A stretch of DNA of 17,738 bases from an uncultured Clostridia bacterium (GTDB lineage Bacteria > Bacillota > Clostridia > TANB77 > CAG-508). A model generated the notes under the pieces. It did no database searches, was not told the origin of the DNA, and saw nothing but the letters and a program-made list of their open reading frames with translations. The translations under genes were made by a program, and so were the position numbers. The DNA is taken from positions 1 through 17,738 of the forward strand of contig CANQHH010000009.1 in NCBI GenBank assembly GCA_947623615.1, given 5' to 3'. Below, in pieces: positions 6,354 to 13,566 of the stretch; the stretch's first letter is position 1, and each line of letters begins with the position of its first letter.

Positions 6354-7208
6354 TTATGATTGTGGATTTTCTTCACTATCTGTATCATCATTTTCATCTG
6401 TAGTTGTGCTTGTGCTTGTATCATCATTTTCATCTGTAGTTGTGCTTGTGCTTGTTTCATCATTTTCATCTGTAGTTGTGCTTGTATCAGTATCTTCATT
6501 TTCTTCATTTGTCTGTGTATTTGAATCTTCATCACTTGTTCCGCTTTCTGTAACATTTTCATTTGTTGTTGAATTTGATATTGGATTATCACTAGAAGTT
6601 CTTTCTATTTTTATTCTGATATCTCTAACATTAAATGTTGCTGTTAAATTTTCTCCATTTGATATCATATTAAAGTTTTCAATTTTGAAATTTAACTCAT
6701 CATCATCTTCTAATGATGATACAAATTCCATAATTCCTATATATTCGCCTGTTACTGAAAATGCTAAATCTCTGAAACTTGAATCTTCGGCATTATTTGA
6801 ATTTTTTACATCCATTTTAAGATTTACACCCTCTGATGTAGCATGCCTACCAATTCTTGTCCATAGATATTCAATCATATATGTTTCTTTTGTATTAGCT
6901 TTTGTTATTTCACCTTCTGTGCTAATTTTAGCTATATTAAAATATTCTTCTTTTCTTTCAAGTAATTCTGATATCGAACTACTTAATCTTTCTTTTTCTT
7001 CCGGATAATTTACTCTTTGTAAAACATCCACATTTTTTATAGCATCTTCCAAACCACTATTTAAGTCCATAATCTGCTTTACACTTAATATTCTTATTCC
7101 CGCAGAAGGATCATTATCATCACTAGCAAAAGAAATCCCATTAATCATTGCGGTACCTGCTAAGACTAAAAGTAATAGCATCAAAACTGCAATTAATATT
7201 TTTTTCAT
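6354..7208 (-). CDS. pilO: Type IV pilus assembly protein PilO-like, with acidic repeat tail
   Basis: This 284-residue protein has an N-terminal membrane helix (about 4-24), a helical, probably coiled-coil stretch (about 48-95), and a ferredoxin-like alpha/beta domain (about 108-202). The segment DLAFSVTGEYIGIMEFVSSLED, followed by IENFNM, is the hallmark arrangement of PilO/GspM. In the family, PilO heterodimerises with PilN and aligns the motor with the pilus base. The tail (205-284) is a Ser/Thr/Asp/Glu low-complexity region with 12-residue repeats of the type TSTSTTTDENDD, which is not part of normal PilO. The ATG overlaps the pilMN stop in an ATGA junction, so the two genes are translationally coupled. 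The PilO call rests on domain layout and gene order rather than strong residue identity. Confidence 0.8.
   Translation of the reverse strand: MKKILIAVLMLLLLVLAGTAMINGISFASDDNDPSAGIRILSVKQIMDLNSGLEDAIKNVDVLQRVNYPEEKERLSSSISELLERKEEYFNIAKISTEGEITKANTKETYMIEYLWTRIGRHATSEGVNLKMDVKNSNNAEDSSFRDLAFSVTGEYIGIMEFVSSLEDDDELNFKIENFNMISNGENLTATFNVRDIRIKIERTSSDNPISNSTTNENVTESGTSDEDSNTQTNEENEDTDTSTTTDENDETSTSTTTDENDDTSTSTTTDENDDTDSEENPQS
6384..6485. repeat. 36-bp tandem repeats in the pilO tail
   Basis: Two identical 36-bp units (6384-6419 and 6420-6455) are followed by a shortened copy (6456-6485). They encode the repeated TSTSTTTDENDD-type tail of the PilO-like protein. The near-perfect DNA identity indicates recent tandem duplication, and unit number may vary between strains. 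Units are multiples of three, so changes keep the frame. Confidence 0.85.
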
Positions 7209-8836
7209 GGCAATTCCCCCTCTATAACTATTTTAACCATATCTCCTTCTCCAGTTTTTTCTCCTTGCGAAGATACTACCGTATCCCTTTTTAAGATATT
7301 GTCCTCTTTTATTCTTGCTTTAAAATAGCCTAGCTGTTCATATTTTGGTGATTGTGCTTTTATTACAACCTTATTGCCACTGCCATTTTCAATTTCTGTT
7401 ATTTGTACTCCTTCTGGTACAGTATACATTATTTGCATTAATAAATTTGGAATAACATTTTTATATTTTGTATCACTTTCAATTTTTTCACTAATGCTCT
7501 TTAAATTGTTTGTTTTTTCTATATATTCATTTGTTTTTTGTTGTACCAATGAATTATCTCTTTTTACATAATCTATCTGCTGAACTGTATATTGTCTAAC
7601 ATCTTCAACCTCTGCTTTTTTTATATTGATTTGCTTTCCTAAAAATATTGAAAATCCTGAATAGATTAATGTTAATAGTAATAATCCGCTTGCACCTCTA
7701 ATCATCCATCTTTCTGTAGCATCAATTTTTGTGTCAAAACCTGATAGGCTTATTCCTTTTTTGCTTTTAGTTTTTCCTTCACCATCAGATTTTGATTTAC
7801 TTCCTCCTGAGCCAAAAAATCCAGATCCAAATGACGGTTTCTTGAAGTTAACCTCTTTTATTCCCACATCCAAGCCTTGGATAGCTAAAGCAATTGCCGA
7901 ATTTACTTCTATATAGTCTTTCATGTTTATTTTTACACTTTCAGTTATGAAATATGGTTTTAATATTTCACATTTTTCATTTGAAAAGAACTCTTGAAAA
8001 TATAAATCAATATTATTTATAACAGATAATACTCCAGTAATATAAATTTTATCGAATTTTATAGTTGAATCTGCAACATATTCTTGTACCTTATTTACTA
8101 TTTTGTATAATGTTGGCATTATATAATCTAAATATTCATTTTCATCATCTTGAAGTTCTTTTCCTTCCATTGTATATATAGTTGAATTCTTACATATTTC
8201 ATACGCTTTCGAATATGAATTTTCTTTACTGCTTATTTTACTAAGTACTTCATCTGCTCCTTCTTCATATTTTTCCACACTATATATATTTTTTCCAAGA
8301 ACCGTTGTTACTGTAGTTGTTTCTTCCATATTAACTATAATAAGATTTTGTTTTTGATTGTTTATTTCAACTACATTAGATATACATATGCCAATAGGAG
8401 AAATATAACTTGCTTTTATTTCATCAGTAAGTTGCGTTATCCTGTTTACGGTTGTTTTATTTGTTGAGATGTGTATAACTTTTAATTTGTCTTTTTCATC
8501 TACGGAACTTGATAAAATATATCTTCCTTCTAAAGCATTTCTATTTAGTCCTCTATCAAAGCAAAAAGATTCAAACTCTGTTTCTATTGCTTTCTTTAAA
8601 TCATTTTTATTCAATAAATTAAACATATAAAAATAGTTATACATCTCTTCCGATAAGTTTACGCTTATTGGTATTTTATAGCTAAATGTTTCGGCTACTA
8701 TTTGTGTTATTGCCTCACCTAATTTATCATAAAATTTTATTCCAAAAGATTCAACTTTTAATACTTCACGTTCTTTGCTAACTTTCGCGTATTTAATTAT
8801 TTTGCTTTCTATATATAAACCTAAACAGCTCGCCAT
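7205..8836 (-). CDS. pilM: PilM-PilN fusion protein of the type IV pilus platform
   Basis: The first gene of the pilus operon encodes 543 residues that combine two normally separate proteins. Residues about 1-330 form a PilM-like actin/FtsA-fold cytoplasmic domain, opening MASCLGLYIESKIIKYAKV and including LIIVNMEETTTVTTVLG and KIYITGVLSVINNIDLYF. A Gly/Ser/Lys linker (about 332-372) leads to one membrane helix (about 379-400), a coiled coil and a PilN-like outer domain (about 455-543, from IPNLLMQIMYTVPEGVQITEI). In other species PilM binds the PilN N-terminus non-covalently; here they are fused, as reported for Clostridioides difficile. I chose the ATG at 8836 because AAGGAG (8843-8848) precedes it by 6 nt; the longer reading would use a GTG at 8866 with no such site. 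The stop overlaps the pilO start. Confidence 0.88.
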   Translation of the reverse strand: MASCLGLYIESKIIKYAKVSKEREVLKVESFGIKFYDKLGEAITQIVAETFSYKIPISVNLSEEMYNYFYMFNLLNKNDLKKAIETEFESFCFDRGLNRNALEGRYILSSSVDEKDKLKVIHISTNKTTVNRITQLTDEIKASYISPIGICISNVVEINNQKQNLIIVNMEETTTVTTVLGKNIYSVEKYEEGADEVLSKISSKENSYSKAYEICKNSTIYTMEGKELQDDENEYLDYIMPTLYKIVNKVQEYVADSTIKFDKIYITGVLSVINNIDLYFQEFFSNEKCEILKPYFITESVKINMKDYIEVNSAIALAIQGLDVGIKEVNFKKPSFGSGFFGSGGSKSKSDGEGKTKSKKGISLSGFDTKIDATERWMIRGASGLLLLTLIYSGFSIFLGKQINIKKAEVEDVRQYTVQQIDYVKRDNSLVQQKTNEYIEKTNNLKSISEKIESDTKYKNVIPNLLMQIMYTVPEGVQITEIENGSGNKVVIKAQSPKYEQLGYFKARIKEDNILKRDTVVSSQGEKTGEGDMVKIVIEGELP

Positions 8837-8955
8837 TTCATTCTCCTTCGTATTTAGAATAAACACTATTATTATATTTTACAAAATACAACAAATAATA
8901 CTTGAATTTTTTACCTTTGCTTCTAAAGATTTGCATAACATCTTTTTTCATTATT

Positions 8956-8983
8956 ATTTTATCTTTTTTTTTATAAAAGTCAA
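8956..8983 (-). promoter_or_regulatory. Candidate sigma-A promoter of the pilus operon
   Basis: On the minus strand, TTGACT (8978-8983) and TAAAAT (8956-8961) are separated by 16 nt; each hexamer differs from consensus at one base. The predicted start lies about 110 nt upstream of pilMN, leaving an A/T-rich leader. In a sequence this AT-rich such matches can arise by chance. Confidence 0.45.
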
Positions 8984-9018
8984 TATCATATTTATATATT
9001 TAATATAATTGTAACAAA

Positions 9019-9040
9019 TTTGTAATATTTTTGTAATATT
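9019..9040. repeat. Tandem 11-bp repeat upstream of the pilus promoter
   Basis: TTTGTAATATT occurs twice in direct tandem (9019-9029 and 9030-9040), with a related AATTGTAACA just before (from 9008). The copies lie about 35-60 bp upstream of the candidate pilus promoter's -35 box, on one face of the helix (11-bp period). That would suit an activator or repressor site, but AT-rich coincidence is possible. Confidence 0.4.
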
Positions 9041-9152
9041 GTTATTATTCAGAAAATTTCTTTTGCCATATGTAAAAATTTACTTTGTAAGCCGTATAGT
9101 TTAGCGAAATTTAACTTTGTTGCTCTATAAAACCTACTTTTTTCTTACACCA

Positions 9153-9188
9153 AAAATTCGACAATATTTATATATATTGTCGAATTTT
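9153..9188 (-). terminator. Terminator after uppP
   Basis: A perfect 15-bp stem (9153-9167 with 9174-9188, containing AAATTCGACAATAT) and a 6-nt loop lie 3 nt past the uppP stop. On the minus-strand transcript it ends in UUUUU. T residues also flank the stem on the other strand, so it could work in both directions. It separates the uppP group from the pilus operon. Confidence 0.85.
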
Positions 9189-9191
9189 CTA

Positions 9192-9995
9192 TTATTTTAT
9201 ATAGCAAAATGCTATTATTATTATTCCAAATATAACTCTATATATTGCAAAAATTTTAAAGCTTCCTTTTTTTAAGTAATTTAACAAAAATTTTATAACT
9301 AATATTCCTACAATGAAACTTGCAAATACTCCAATGAAGAAAGGTATACTAAATACAAAATCTTTTATTTTTAAAATTGTAGCAGCTAAAACAATTGGGG
9401 CAGATAGCATAAATGAATATTTAGCAACCGATTCTCTTTCAACTCCCATTGCTCTTCCTGTTGTCATTGTGATTCCAGATCTAGACACTCCTGGTATAAA
9501 TGCTAAACATTGCGAAAGTCCTATCAAAAAAGTTTGTTTAAAACTCATATTTTCATATTTCACATCAGATTTTGATTTTTTATCTACAAAATATAATATA
9601 ATACCCATTATGATTAAAGCTAATGCTATAATTATCGGTTGTTTTAAAGCATCTCCAACAAACTTATCTAATAATAATCCAATTATTCCTCCAGGAATTG
9701 TCGCAATAACTATGTACCAAAACATTTGCCCTTCTTTAGTTTTTTCTTTTTTTACAACTTGCTTAAATCCGCCTTTTATAAGTTCAATCCAATCTTTAAA
9801 AAAGAATATTCCTATTGCTAATAATGTTCCAAAATGTAATGCTACATCAAATCCCTCAAATGCTAAATTAAATTCTTCACTATTAGTCCATCCAAATAAT
9901 AGTGGTAATATATCCAAATGACCTGAACTTGAAATTGGTAAAAGCTCAGTTAAACCTTGAACAATTCCTAAAATAAGTGCTTGTAATATTGTCAT
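9192..9995 (-). CDS. uppP: Undecaprenyl-diphosphate phosphatase UppP (BacA)
   Basis: UppP removes the terminal phosphate from undecaprenyl diphosphate on the outer face of the membrane. This recycles the lipid carrier for peptidoglycan and other cell-wall polymers, and overexpression gives bacitracin resistance. The 267 residues match the family length. The N-terminal motif GIVQGLTELLPISSSGHLDI contains Glu17 and His26, the catalytic pair; the earlier family Glu is Gln13, a common variant. The second conserved loop is visible as FIPGVSRSGITMTTGRAMG. Several membrane helices follow. The ribosome binding site GGGAGG lies inside the last codons of dpaA, and only 3 nt separate the two genes, so translation is coupled. 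A strong terminator follows. The identification is firm. Confidence 0.96.
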   Translation of the reverse strand: MTILQALILGIVQGLTELLPISSSGHLDILPLLFGWTNSEEFNLAFEGFDVALHFGTLLAIGIFFFKDWIELIKGGFKQVVKKEKTKEGQMFWYIVIATIPGGIIGLLLDKFVGDALKQPIIIALALIIMGIILYFVDKKSKSDVKYENMSFKQTFLIGLSQCLAFIPGVSRSGITMTTGRAMGVERESVAKYSFMLSAPIVLAATILKIKDFVFSIPFFIGVFASFIVGILVIKFLLNYLKKGSFKIFAIYRVIFGIIIIAFCYIK

Positions 9996-9998
9996 ATC

Positions 9999-10850
9999 TT
10001 ACCTCCCATTTTTTAATCTCTTTTCTATTATATTTTTTATATATTTCGCAGCAGATAATGGTGCTATTTTTCCAGGTATCCCAAGAGCTGTTATATTTTT
10101 TATTCCGTATTTTTCTGCAGAATTCTTATCTACACCACCAGGACTTGATGCCAAATCAATTATAACGCAAGTTTTATCCAAATTACTTATAGTATCTTCT
10201 TTTATAACTAATTCTGGTACAGTATTTACTATTAATTTTATTGTTTTTACATACTTTTCAACCTCGTTATATCTTACAGGTATGTATCTTCCTTCTCTTA
10301 TCCATGCTAAATCTGTTTCTTTTCTTGCTACACAATACACATTTGCCCCTAAATCTTGAAATCTTTTGCATAAAATTTTTCCTATTCTTCCATATCCATA
10401 AACCATAACATTGCTTTCATGAATTGTTTCTTCCATTTCTTCAATTGCAATTTTTATAGCACCTTCTACTGTTGGAATAGCATTTAAAATAGTAAGTTCT
10501 TCTATATTTAACAGTTCTATATTTTCTATACTTTTTTCTTCATAAAACCAACTAGGAATTCCACCAGCTATAAATATTTTATTCTTTATCATTTTATAGA
10601 TTTCATCTAACCTAATTGACCTATCACTATATGGACAATTCACTGTTATTTTATCTTTAGTAAGTGGCATACCACTTACTATAACCTTACTATTTTTTAT
10701 ACATTCCTCTAAAGTATCACAATTTTTTATTTTGCTTTCATCTCTTTTATATTTTTCTTGTCCATATACAAAAACATTATTATTTGTCAAAATATCCGCT
10801 AATCTCACACATCTTAAGTCTCCACCTATTATAGATATATTTTCTCTCAT
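9999..10850 (-). CDS. dpaA: Dipicolinate synthase subunit A (DpaA / SpoVFA)
   Basis: DpaA, with the flavoprotein DpaB, makes dipicolinic acid from 4-hydroxytetrahydrodipicolinate in the mother cell during endospore formation. Similarity to Bacillus SpoVFA is clear: the N-terminal ISIIGGDLR, the central ILNAIPTVEGAIKIAIE, the Rossmann motif VMVYGYGRIGKILCKRF (glycines at about 152, 154 and 157), IIDLASSPGGVD and the end GIPGKIAPLSAAKYI. I set the start at 10850 (MRENISIIGG, 283 residues). The GGAGG at 10859-10863 fits it with 8-nt spacing, while an earlier in-frame ATG at 10865 overlaps that site. The gene is complete, but dpaB, usually next to it, is absent here; uppP follows instead. DpaB may lie elsewhere, or another reductase may serve. 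This points to a spore-forming ancestry. Confidence 0.93.
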   Translation of the reverse strand: MRENISIIGGDLRCVRLADILTNNNVFVYGQEKYKRDESKIKNCDTLEECIKNSKVIVSGMPLTKDKITVNCPYSDRSIRLDEIYKMIKNKIFIAGGIPSWFYEEKSIENIELLNIEELTILNAIPTVEGAIKIAIEEMEETIHESNVMVYGYGRIGKILCKRFQDLGANVYCVARKETDLAWIREGRYIPVRYNEVEKYVKTIKLIVNTVPELVIKEDTISNLDKTCVIIDLASSPGGVDKNSAEKYGIKNITALGIPGKIAPLSAAKYIKNIIEKRLKNGR

Positions 10851-10922
10851 AAATTTGACCTCCATATATAAAATATTTCTATTATATATATGTAATGTTT
10901 TGTAATAAATTCCCTTTATATT

Positions 10923-12131
10923 TTATTTTCCTCTCTGCTTTTCTTTTTCTTGCTTCTCTCTATTTCTCATATTTGTCATCATTTTTACATCATTATTATT
11001 TAAACTTCCAACTAAATTGCATGTTTTATCTAAATGATTCATTACCTTTCTTTCTTTAGCTGATAATTCATTTCTTTTATGTGCTTTTTTGTCTTCTTCT
11101 GTTGGTTTCTTTATTTCCTTTTTTATTGGAAGAAACACTGTTTCTTTTTGTACCTTATTATATATTTTAGGATCTAATGATACTGCTATATTCATGTAAT
11201 TTATCGCTTTTTCTTTATCACCTTTTAATAATGCAATTTGCGATAAATAGTAGTATGAACCTGCTTCAACAGCTTCTCCTTTTATACTTTCATTAAAATA
11301 TTTTTCTGCTTCATCTAATTCGCCACATATAATTGCAATTTGACCTAATGTTAATTTGGTATTATACATCAAGCTATTTATCTGAGCAGCTTTATCATAA
11401 AACTCTTTCGCTCTTTGAAAATCATTTAACATTGTGCATGTCATTCCTAAATTATAATATAAATCATAACTTGCAGGGTTATATTTTAATGCATTCATAT
11501 AAACTGTAATTGCTTCTTTATATCTTTCTTGTGAAAACAAAATCTCTCCCAAAAGCTCTGTTGCATTATACATTTCAGGCTGTTTCTTTAATATGTCTTG
11601 TAATACCTGAACTGCTTCATCATTTTTTCCTTCTTTATTTAATAAGTTAGCAATATTATAATTCATATTTAAGTCTTTATTATTTATTTCTGTTACTCTT
11701 ATATACTCATCTATTGCATTAGAATTTTTTCCTTCTTTTTCATATATATTAGCTAACATTTTATGACCTAAATAACTTTGCGGATATTTATTTATTATTG
11801 CAAATACATATTCTTTTGCTTTATCAGTATCACCCGAATTCATGTATCTTTTTGCAACTGCTAAACGAAACATTTCTGGGAAATCAATTTTAGTTTTATA
11901 CTCTATCAACAAGACTACCCCTGGTATAACAACAGAGAAAATATACATAATAGTCTTGAAAAAAGCATTTATTTCTATATTAAAAAATATACATATAAAA
12001 TTTATCAATAATCCGACAAATTCTACTCCTAATATATATACATAAGTTGTATCATTTTTTTTAATCATTTTTATAAATATGGATATAAATAAGGTAACAG
12101 CTAATAAATTAAATATGACCTTTTCTACCAT
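10923..12131 (-). CDS. Membrane-anchored tetratricopeptide repeat protein
   Basis: This protein of about 402 residues has three hydrophobic helices at the N-terminus (roughly 5-22, 28-52 and 58-80). An array of about seven TPR units follows (roughly 85-320), recognisable in repeats such as AKEYVFAIINKYPQSYLGHKMLANIYEKEGK, written here only in part: ALKYNPASYDLYYNLGMT and AAQINSLMYNTKLTLGQIA. The tail is highly basic (Lys/Arg/Glu). TPR domains are protein-binding scaffolds; the partner is unknown. The start is uncertain: AGGTGG at 12137-12142 fits ATG 12131 (5-nt spacing) better than ATG 12134 or a GTG at 12140 that lies inside the site. It begins 52 nt after trhA and ends 72 nt before dpaA with no obvious terminator, so read-through is possible. 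No specific function can be given. Confidence 0.82.
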   Translation of the reverse strand: MVEKVIFNLLAVTLFISIFIKMIKKNDTTYVYILGVEFVGLLINFICIFFNIEINAFFKTIMYIFSVVIPGVVLLIEYKTKIDFPEMFRLAVAKRYMNSGDTDKAKEYVFAIINKYPQSYLGHKMLANIYEKEGKNSNAIDEYIRVTEINNKDLNMNYNIANLLNKEGKNDEAVQVLQDILKKQPEMYNATELLGEILFSQERYKEAITVYMNALKYNPASYDLYYNLGMTCTMLNDFQRAKEFYDKAAQINSLMYNTKLTLGQIAIICGELDEAEKYFNESIKGEAVEAGSYYYLSQIALLKGDKEKAINYMNIAVSLDPKIYNKVQKETVFLPIKKEIKKPTEEDKKAHKRNELSAKERKVMNHLDKTCNLVGSLNNNDVKMMTNMRNREKQEKEKQRGK

Positions 12132-12192
12132 CATTTCCACCTATCCTCTTATAAATTATTCAATATATTTTAAAATATTTTATCCTAAATGT

Positions 12193-12867
12193 CTATATCA
12201 CATAAAATAATATGCAGAAAAATTGTAATAAACTTCCTAAAAGTATAAATAAATGAAAAATAGAATGTGCATATTTATGTTTTTTTCCTATGCCATATAT
12301 TATTGCACCTATTGTATATGCAACTCCTCCAGCTACTAGCAATATTACTCCACCTATTCCTAATAATTGTGGCAACAAATTTGCTTTTATTATTATTGTC
12401 CATCCCATCACTAAATAACATATCATTGAAAATACTTTATATTTCTTTAAATCTATCGCATTTAATATAATTCCCAGTACTGCCACACCCCAAATAATAC
12501 CAAAAATTGTCCAACCTATTGCTGTATTATATTCTCTAAAAGTGCATAATGCAAATGGTGTATATGAACCTGCTATTAACAAAAATATTGTACAATGATC
12601 TAACACTTGTAAAACTTTTTTTCCTTTACATCTCGGACTTAAACCATGATATATGCTTGACATTGTATATAATATTATCATAGTTGTCCCATATATTGCA
12701 CTACTAACTACAGCATATGCATCTCTATGTACTGCTGACATTATTATACATAAAACAGTTGCAACAACTCCTAATGTAGCTCCTATAATATGTGAAGTCA
12801 TATTAAATATTTCCTCGCCTTTTGTATATGTAGGTAATACCCTATCCTTTAACTTTGTCCTATTCAT
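12193..12867 (-). CDS. trhA: Hemolysin III / TrhA-family (PAQR-like) membrane protein
   Basis: This 224-residue integral membrane protein of about seven helices has all the signature residues of the family: His26 in helix 1 (FNMTSHIIGATLG), SSIYHG with Ser71 and His74, LDHCTIFLLIAGSYTP with Asp90 and His91, and C-terminal HSIFH (His201, His205). The same polar set forms the zinc site in eukaryotic adiponectin receptors and PAQR proteins. Bacterial members have been linked to membrane energetics and lipid homeostasis; the old name hemolysin III is historical. Length and topology are normal. The start at 12867 follows AAAGGAG. It has its own good promoter and lies downstream of a metal-sensing ArsR regulator on the same strand. 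The identification of the family is firm; the biochemical role is not established. Confidence 0.93.
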   Translation of the reverse strand: MNRTKLKDRVLPTYTKGEEIFNMTSHIIGATLGVVATVLCIIMSAVHRDAYAVVSSAIYGTTMIILYTMSSIYHGLSPRCKGKKVLQVLDHCTIFLLIAGSYTPFALCTFREYNTAIGWTIFGIIWGVAVLGIILNAIDLKKYKVFSMICYLVMGWTIIIKANLLPQLLGIGGVILLVAGGVAYTIGAIIYGIGKKHKYAHSIFHLFILLGSLLQFFCILFYVI

Positions 12868-12893
12868 ATTTCTCCTTTACATTCAATATATAA

Positions 12894-12921
12894 ATTATAT
12901 CAGAAAAATACACAATTTCAA
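12894..12921 (-). promoter_or_regulatory. Candidate sigma-A promoter of trhA
   Basis: TTGAAA (12916-12921) and a perfect TATAAT (12894-12899) are 16 nt apart on the minus strand, just upstream of the trhA ribosome binding site. This gives a short leader of about 20 nt and suggests that trhA can be expressed independently of arsR. Confidence 0.6.
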
Positions 12922-12998
12922 TATATATGAAAAATTTCTTTCTTATATATATTCTACTTATTATCACTTTCAAATTACAATTTGGCTATATTTTTCTA

Positions 12999-13361
12999 TT
13001 ATTTTTTATGTTCTATATGTTTGATACCTATTTCAAAAACTTCTTTAACATGATCATCATCCAATGTATAAAAAACTTCCTTTCCAGATTTTCTACATTT
13101 AACAATTCCGCTTCTTCTTAATGTCCCTAGTTGATGTGAAATAGATGATTTACTCATTCCTAAAACATTTGCAATATCACACACACACATTTCATTCTGA
13201 TCTAATGCAAATAATATTTTTGTTCTCGTAGTATCACCAATAATCTTAAAAAATTCTGCTAATTTATTAAATGTATCCGCGTCTGGCATTTTTTCCATTG
13301 TAATATCAACTACATCCTGATGTATTACACTACAGTCACATATAAATTCATTCCTAGACAT
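12999..13361 (-). CDS. ArsR/SmtB-family metalloregulator, CadC-like
   Basis: This 120-residue winged-helix repressor is a near-complete match to the layout of CadC. Its candidate metal-sensing cysteines C8 and C10 in the N-terminal arm, and C59 and C61 in the MCVCDIA helix, mirror the Cd/Pb site of CadC (C7, C11, C58, C60). A second, alpha-5-type zinc site is also possible: D102, H104, H115 and H118, with His replacing the usual final Glu. The recognition helix is in MSKSSISHQLGTLRRSG and the wing in CRKSGKEVFYTLDDDH. It should repress its own promoter until a soft metal binds. AGGAGG precedes the ATG. No metal pump or transporter lies next to it; trhA is the nearest downstream gene. Which metal it senses cannot be read from sequence. 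Confidence 0.92.
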   Translation of the reverse strand: MSRNEFICDCSVIHQDVVDITMEKMPDADTFNKLAEFFKIIGDTTRTKILFALDQNEMCVCDIANVLGMSKSSISHQLGTLRRSGIVKCRKSGKEVFYTLDDDHVKEVFEIGIKHIEHKK

Positions 13362-13386
13362 TTTTTTCCTCCTATTTTATATTATG

Positions 13387-13404
13387 ATTGAACAATCGCT
13401 CAAT
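13387..13404 (-). promoter_or_regulatory. Putative operator of the CadC-like regulator
   Basis: ATTGAAC, 4 nt, GCTCAAT is an inverted repeat with one mismatch per arm pair. It closely resembles the TGAAC-N4-GTTCA-type sites of ArsR/SmtB regulators. It lies just downstream of the arsR -10 box and upstream of the ribosome binding site, a natural position for autorepression. Confidence 0.7.
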
Positions 13405-13413
13405 TATACATAT

Positions 13414-13443
13414 ATTATAATAGAACACCTATTCAATGGTCAA
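13414..13443 (-). promoter_or_regulatory. Promoter of the CadC-like regulator
   Basis: On the minus strand, TTGACC (13438-13443) and a perfect TATAAT (13414-13419) are 18 nt apart. The predicted start falls close to the inverted-repeat operator at 13387-13404, which fits a self-repressed gene. Confidence 0.65.
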
Positions 13444-13510
13444 TAGCTATAAAGTCAAATACAAAATAAATGTTTATTTTCTACAATTTCCATTTTTTAT
13501 AAATTTGTAG

Positions 13511-13516
13511 TATAAT
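13511..13516 (+). promoter_or_regulatory. Candidate -10 box for the small plus-strand gene
   Basis: TATAAT lies 50 nt upstream of the small ORF. The -35 region at 17-nt spacing (TTCCAT, 13488-13493) is poor. A 6-bp inverted repeat, CTACAA (13481-13486) and TTGTAG (13505-13510), brackets the -35/-10 spacer and could be an operator for an activator or repressor. Confidence 0.4.
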
Positions 13517-13543
13517 TATATTATAAGTTATTACTTAAGCATC

Positions 13544-13555
13544 GCCCTTGTGGGC
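13544..13555 (+). promoter_or_regulatory. GC hairpin directly before the small gene's ribosome binding site
   Basis: GCCC-TTGT-GGGC forms a 4-bp all-GC stem with a tetraloop. It ends at the base before AGGAGG (13556-13561). In such AT-rich DNA a GC stem abutting the Shine-Dalgarno site stands out and may tune translation or belong to a larger RNA fold. Confidence 0.5.
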
Positions 13556-13566
13556 AGGAGGTTTTT

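Larger units (their letters stand above)
8837..9191. other. Intergenic region between uppP and the pilus operon
   Basis: These 355 bases hold no credible gene. I see the uppP terminator (9153-9188), a tandem 11-bp repeat (9019-9040), a candidate promoter for the pilus operon (8956-8983), and a roughly 110-nt pilMN leader with the ribosome binding site. I looked for a cyclic-di-GMP or other riboswitch, as precedes pilus operons in some Clostridia, and did not recognise one. Confidence 0.6.

Noticed and set aside
6406..7008. 200-residue plus-strand ORF rich in Val/Ser/Phe
   Set aside because: It is the mirror of the pilO repeat tail and domain on the other strand. Its repeats come from the 36-bp units, and it has no ribosome binding site and no family features.
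8837..9191. Cyclic-di-GMP riboswitch before the pilus operon
   Set aside because: Such riboswitches precede pilus genes in some Clostridia. I read this region for the conserved GEMM core and paired elements and did not find them.
9313..9921. 202-residue plus-strand ORF opposite uppP
   Set aside because: uppP on the minus strand is certain and occupies the whole region. The antisense ORF has no Shine-Dalgarno site or recognisable domain.
12653..13024. 123-residue plus-strand ORF spanning the trhA-arsR gap
   Set aside because: It overlaps the starts of two firm minus-strand genes and their promoter region, and has the composition of AT-rich chance sequence.
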